NCBI GenBank assembly: GCA_902604545.1
Contig: CACKZG010000006.1
Span: forward strand, 1-41,865
Source: an uncultured Pelagibacteraceae bacterium
GTDB lineage: Bacteria; Pseudomonadota; Alphaproteobacteria; Pelagibacterales; Pelagibacteraceae
Direction: 5' to 3'
Length of the DNA: 41,865 nucleotides
Shown: in pieces, positions 39,979-41,865 of the stretch
Numbering within the stretch: the first letter of the stretch is position 1
Layout: every line of letters begins with the position of its first letter
The notes under the pieces: generated by a model
What the model was told of the DNA's origin: nothing
What the model saw: only the letters and a program-made list of their open reading frames with translations
Databases searched by the model: none
Position numbers and translations under genes: made by a program

Positions 39979-40764
39979 TTAGGTTATATTTTTAGGATCT
40001 GGCATTCCTACCTTGTTATATCCAGCATCTACGTAGTGAATTTCACCAGTAACTCCGTTTGCAAGGTCACTTAGTAGATATAATGCTGAATTTCCAACAT
40101 CATGGATATCTACATTTCTCTTAAGAAAAGAATGGTCTTCATTCCATTTATATAGGAATTTTGCGTCTCCAATTGCAGAGGCAGCCAATGTCTTGATAGG
40201 TCCTGCACTTATAGCATTTACTCTCATGCCTTTAGCACCCAAATCTCTAGCTAAATATTTAACACTGGCCTCTAAAGCTGATTTACAAACACCCATTACG
40301 TTATAATTTGGAATTGCTTTCGTAGACTCATAAGTTAAAGTTAATAAGCTTCCACCTTGTTTCATTACCTTTGAAGCTTCTTTTGCTACTTCAGTAAATG
40401 AAAAGCATGAGATTAACATACTTCTTAAAAAGTTTTCTCTAGTCGTATTTAAATATTCACCTGATAACTCTGATTTATCAGAGAAAGCAACTGCATGAAC
40501 TACAAAATCAATTTCACCCCATTGGGATTTGATATCCTCAAATAATTTTACAACTTCTTCTTTTTTTTCAACATCACAACTAAATGTAACATTTGAATTT
40601 AATTTTTCTGCTAAAGGAACTACTCTTTTTTTTAAAGCATCACCTAAATAAGTAAATGCTAACTCAGCTCCAGCCTCTGCAAGTTTTTGAGAAATACCCC
40701 AAGCAATTGATCTTTCATTGGCAACACCCATGATTAATCCTTTTTTACCTTTCATCAAACTCAT
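39979..40764 (-). CDS. fabI: Enoyl-[acyl-carrier-protein] reductase (NADH)
   Basis: GLIMGVANERSIAWGI, LTYESTKAIPNYNVMGVCKSALEASVKYLARDLG (FabI Y-x6-K), VNAISAGPIKTLAA. Confidence 0.98.
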   Translation of the reverse strand: MSLMKGKKGLIMGVANERSIAWGISQKLAEAGAELAFTYLGDALKKRVVPLAEKLNSNVTFSCDVEKKEEVVKLFEDIKSQWGEIDFVVHAVAFSDKSELSGEYLNTTRENFLRSMLISCFSFTEVAKEASKVMKQGGSLLTLTYESTKAIPNYNVMGVCKSALEASVKYLARDLGAKGMRVNAISAGPIKTLAASAIGDAKFLYKWNEDHSFLKRNVDIHDVGNSALYLLSDLANGVTGEIHYVDAGYNKVGMPDPKNIT

Positions 40765-40767
40765 AAA

Positions 40768-41865
40768 CTAAACCTTTTCAAAAATTAAAGCTGCATTAGT
40801 TCCACCAAAGCCAAAGCTATTTGACATTACTGTATTTAGGGTTGCTCCTGTTTCAGTTTTTGCAACAATTGGAAATTTTTTAGCATCATCATCCATATCT
40901 GTAATATTTGCTGATCCTGTTATGAAATTATTTTTCATCATTATCAAACAATAGATTGCTTCATGCACTGAAGCAGCCCCTAAAGGATGACCCGATAAAG
41001 ATTTTGTTGAACTTATTTTTGGAATATCTTCTCCAAAAGTTTCCTTAATAGCATTAAGCTCAGTTATATCTCCAACTGGAGTAGATGTTCCATGAGTATT
41101 AATGTAATCAATTTTATTTTTAGCAGTTGCCATTGCCATTTTCATACATCTAACAGCGCCTTCACCCGATGGCGCTACCATGTCGTATCCATCTGAAGTT
41201 GCTCCATAACCAGTTAATTCTGCATATATTTTAGCTCCTCTTGCTTTGGCGTGTTCGTATTCTTCAAGTACTAATACACCTGCACCTCCAGCGATTACAA
41301 ATCCATCTCTAGTTTTATCATACGCTCTTGAAGCTGTTTCAGGTTTATCATTGTATTTTGAAGATAGTGCAGTCATTGCATCAAACATTGCAGTTAATGC
41401 CCAGTGAATTTCTTCACTACCACCAGCAAAAACAATATCTTGTTTACCCATTTGAATTAATTCCATTGAATTTCCTATGCAGTGTCCACTAGTTGCACAT
41501 GCAGAACTCATTGTATAATTAGTTCCCTTTATCTTAAATGGAACCGCAAGTGTTGCAGAAGCTGTACTGGCCATAGTTCTTGGAACAATAAAAGGCCCCA
41601 TTAATTTTGGGGTTTTTGCTCTAGTTTTATCTGCTGCTAAAATTACATTCTCTATAGAAGGTCCCCCTGAACCCATCACAATCCCAGTTTTAAAATTACT
41701 CACTTCACTTTCTTTTAATCCAGAATCTTCAATTGCTTCTTTCATTGCAATATAATTGTAAGCTGAACCTGAACCCATAAATCTAATTGTTTTTCTGTCG
41801 ATATGATCCTCTAGTTTAATATTTGGTTTACCATGAACATGGCTTTTTAAATTATGCTCTTTGTA
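40768..41865 (-). CDS. fabB: 3-oxoacyl-ACP synthase (KAS I), 5' partial at window edge
   Basis: Frame stays open to the window end ([37 protein letters not shown]), [14 protein letters not shown] active-site Cys, [42 protein letters not shown]. Confidence 0.97.
   Translation of the reverse strand, partial: YKEHNLKSHVHGKPNIKLEDHIDRKTIRFMGSGSAYNYIAMKEAIEDSGLKESEVSNFKTGIVMGSGGPSIENVILAADKTRAKTPKLMGPFIVPRTMASTASATLAVPFKIKGTNYTMSSACATSGHCIGNSMELIQMGKQDIVFAGGSEEIHWALTAMFDAMTALSSKYNDKPETASRAYDKTRDGFVIAGGAGVLVLEEYEHAKARGAKIYAELTGYGATSDGYDMVAPSGEGAVRCMKMAMATAKNKIDYINTHGTSTPVGDITELNAIKETFGEDIPKISSTKSLSGHPLGAASVHEAIYCLIMMKNNFITGSANITDMDDDAKKFPIVAKTETGATLNTVMSNSFGFGGTNAALIFEKV

Noticed and set aside
1-41865. 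tRNA, rRNA, tmRNA, integrase, transposase, toxin-antitoxin or defence genes
   Set aside because: Non-coding gaps are short and none showed tRNA-like CCA/T-loop patterns; no ORF has mobile-element or defence motifs. Small structured RNAs cannot be fully excluded without covariance-model searches.

Overview
The window looks like an ordinary, gene-dense core segment of an AT-rich, streamlined alphaproteobacterial genome. Gene order and protein style fit SAR11/Pelagibacterales (inference; not checked against a database). I call 40 protein-coding genes. They include parA(partial)-parB, holA-lptE-leuS, a porin, a thiE-like gene/yggS, an L,D-transpeptidase, an OmpR-type winged-helix protein, pfkB kinase-nth-dapB-dnaJ-dnaK-grpE, rdgB, an LpoA-like protein, rsmI, a BON lipoprotein, maeB, murJ-trpS-nfu, a Bax-like glucosaminidase, a polysaccharide deacetylase, tsaB-fur-miaB-phoH-ybeY-lnt-metK, nusA-infB-rbfA-rpsO-pnp, a DUF1737 protein, fabI and fabB(partial). 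I see no rRNA, tRNA, CRISPR, prophage, transposon or defence island, and no convincing new multi-gene system. Points worth a second look: (i) a 39-codon ORF at 9605-9724, absent from the ORF track, with an ArfA-like KPKKGKGSFKRKK motif; (ii) a terminator/attenuator hairpin in the nusA leader resembling the rimP-leader although rimP is absent; (iii) a U-depleted RAAYG pentamer array between rpsO and pnp running into a T-poor pnp 5' end, with a possible overlapping uORF; (iv) head-to-head gene pairs whose 5' ends overlap (shared ATGCAT start for thiE-like/yggS; 53 bp for deacetylase/tsaB); (v) a minimal TsaB; and (vi) convergent junctions with essentially no spacer, including a porin terminator embedded in the thiE-like coding sequence.
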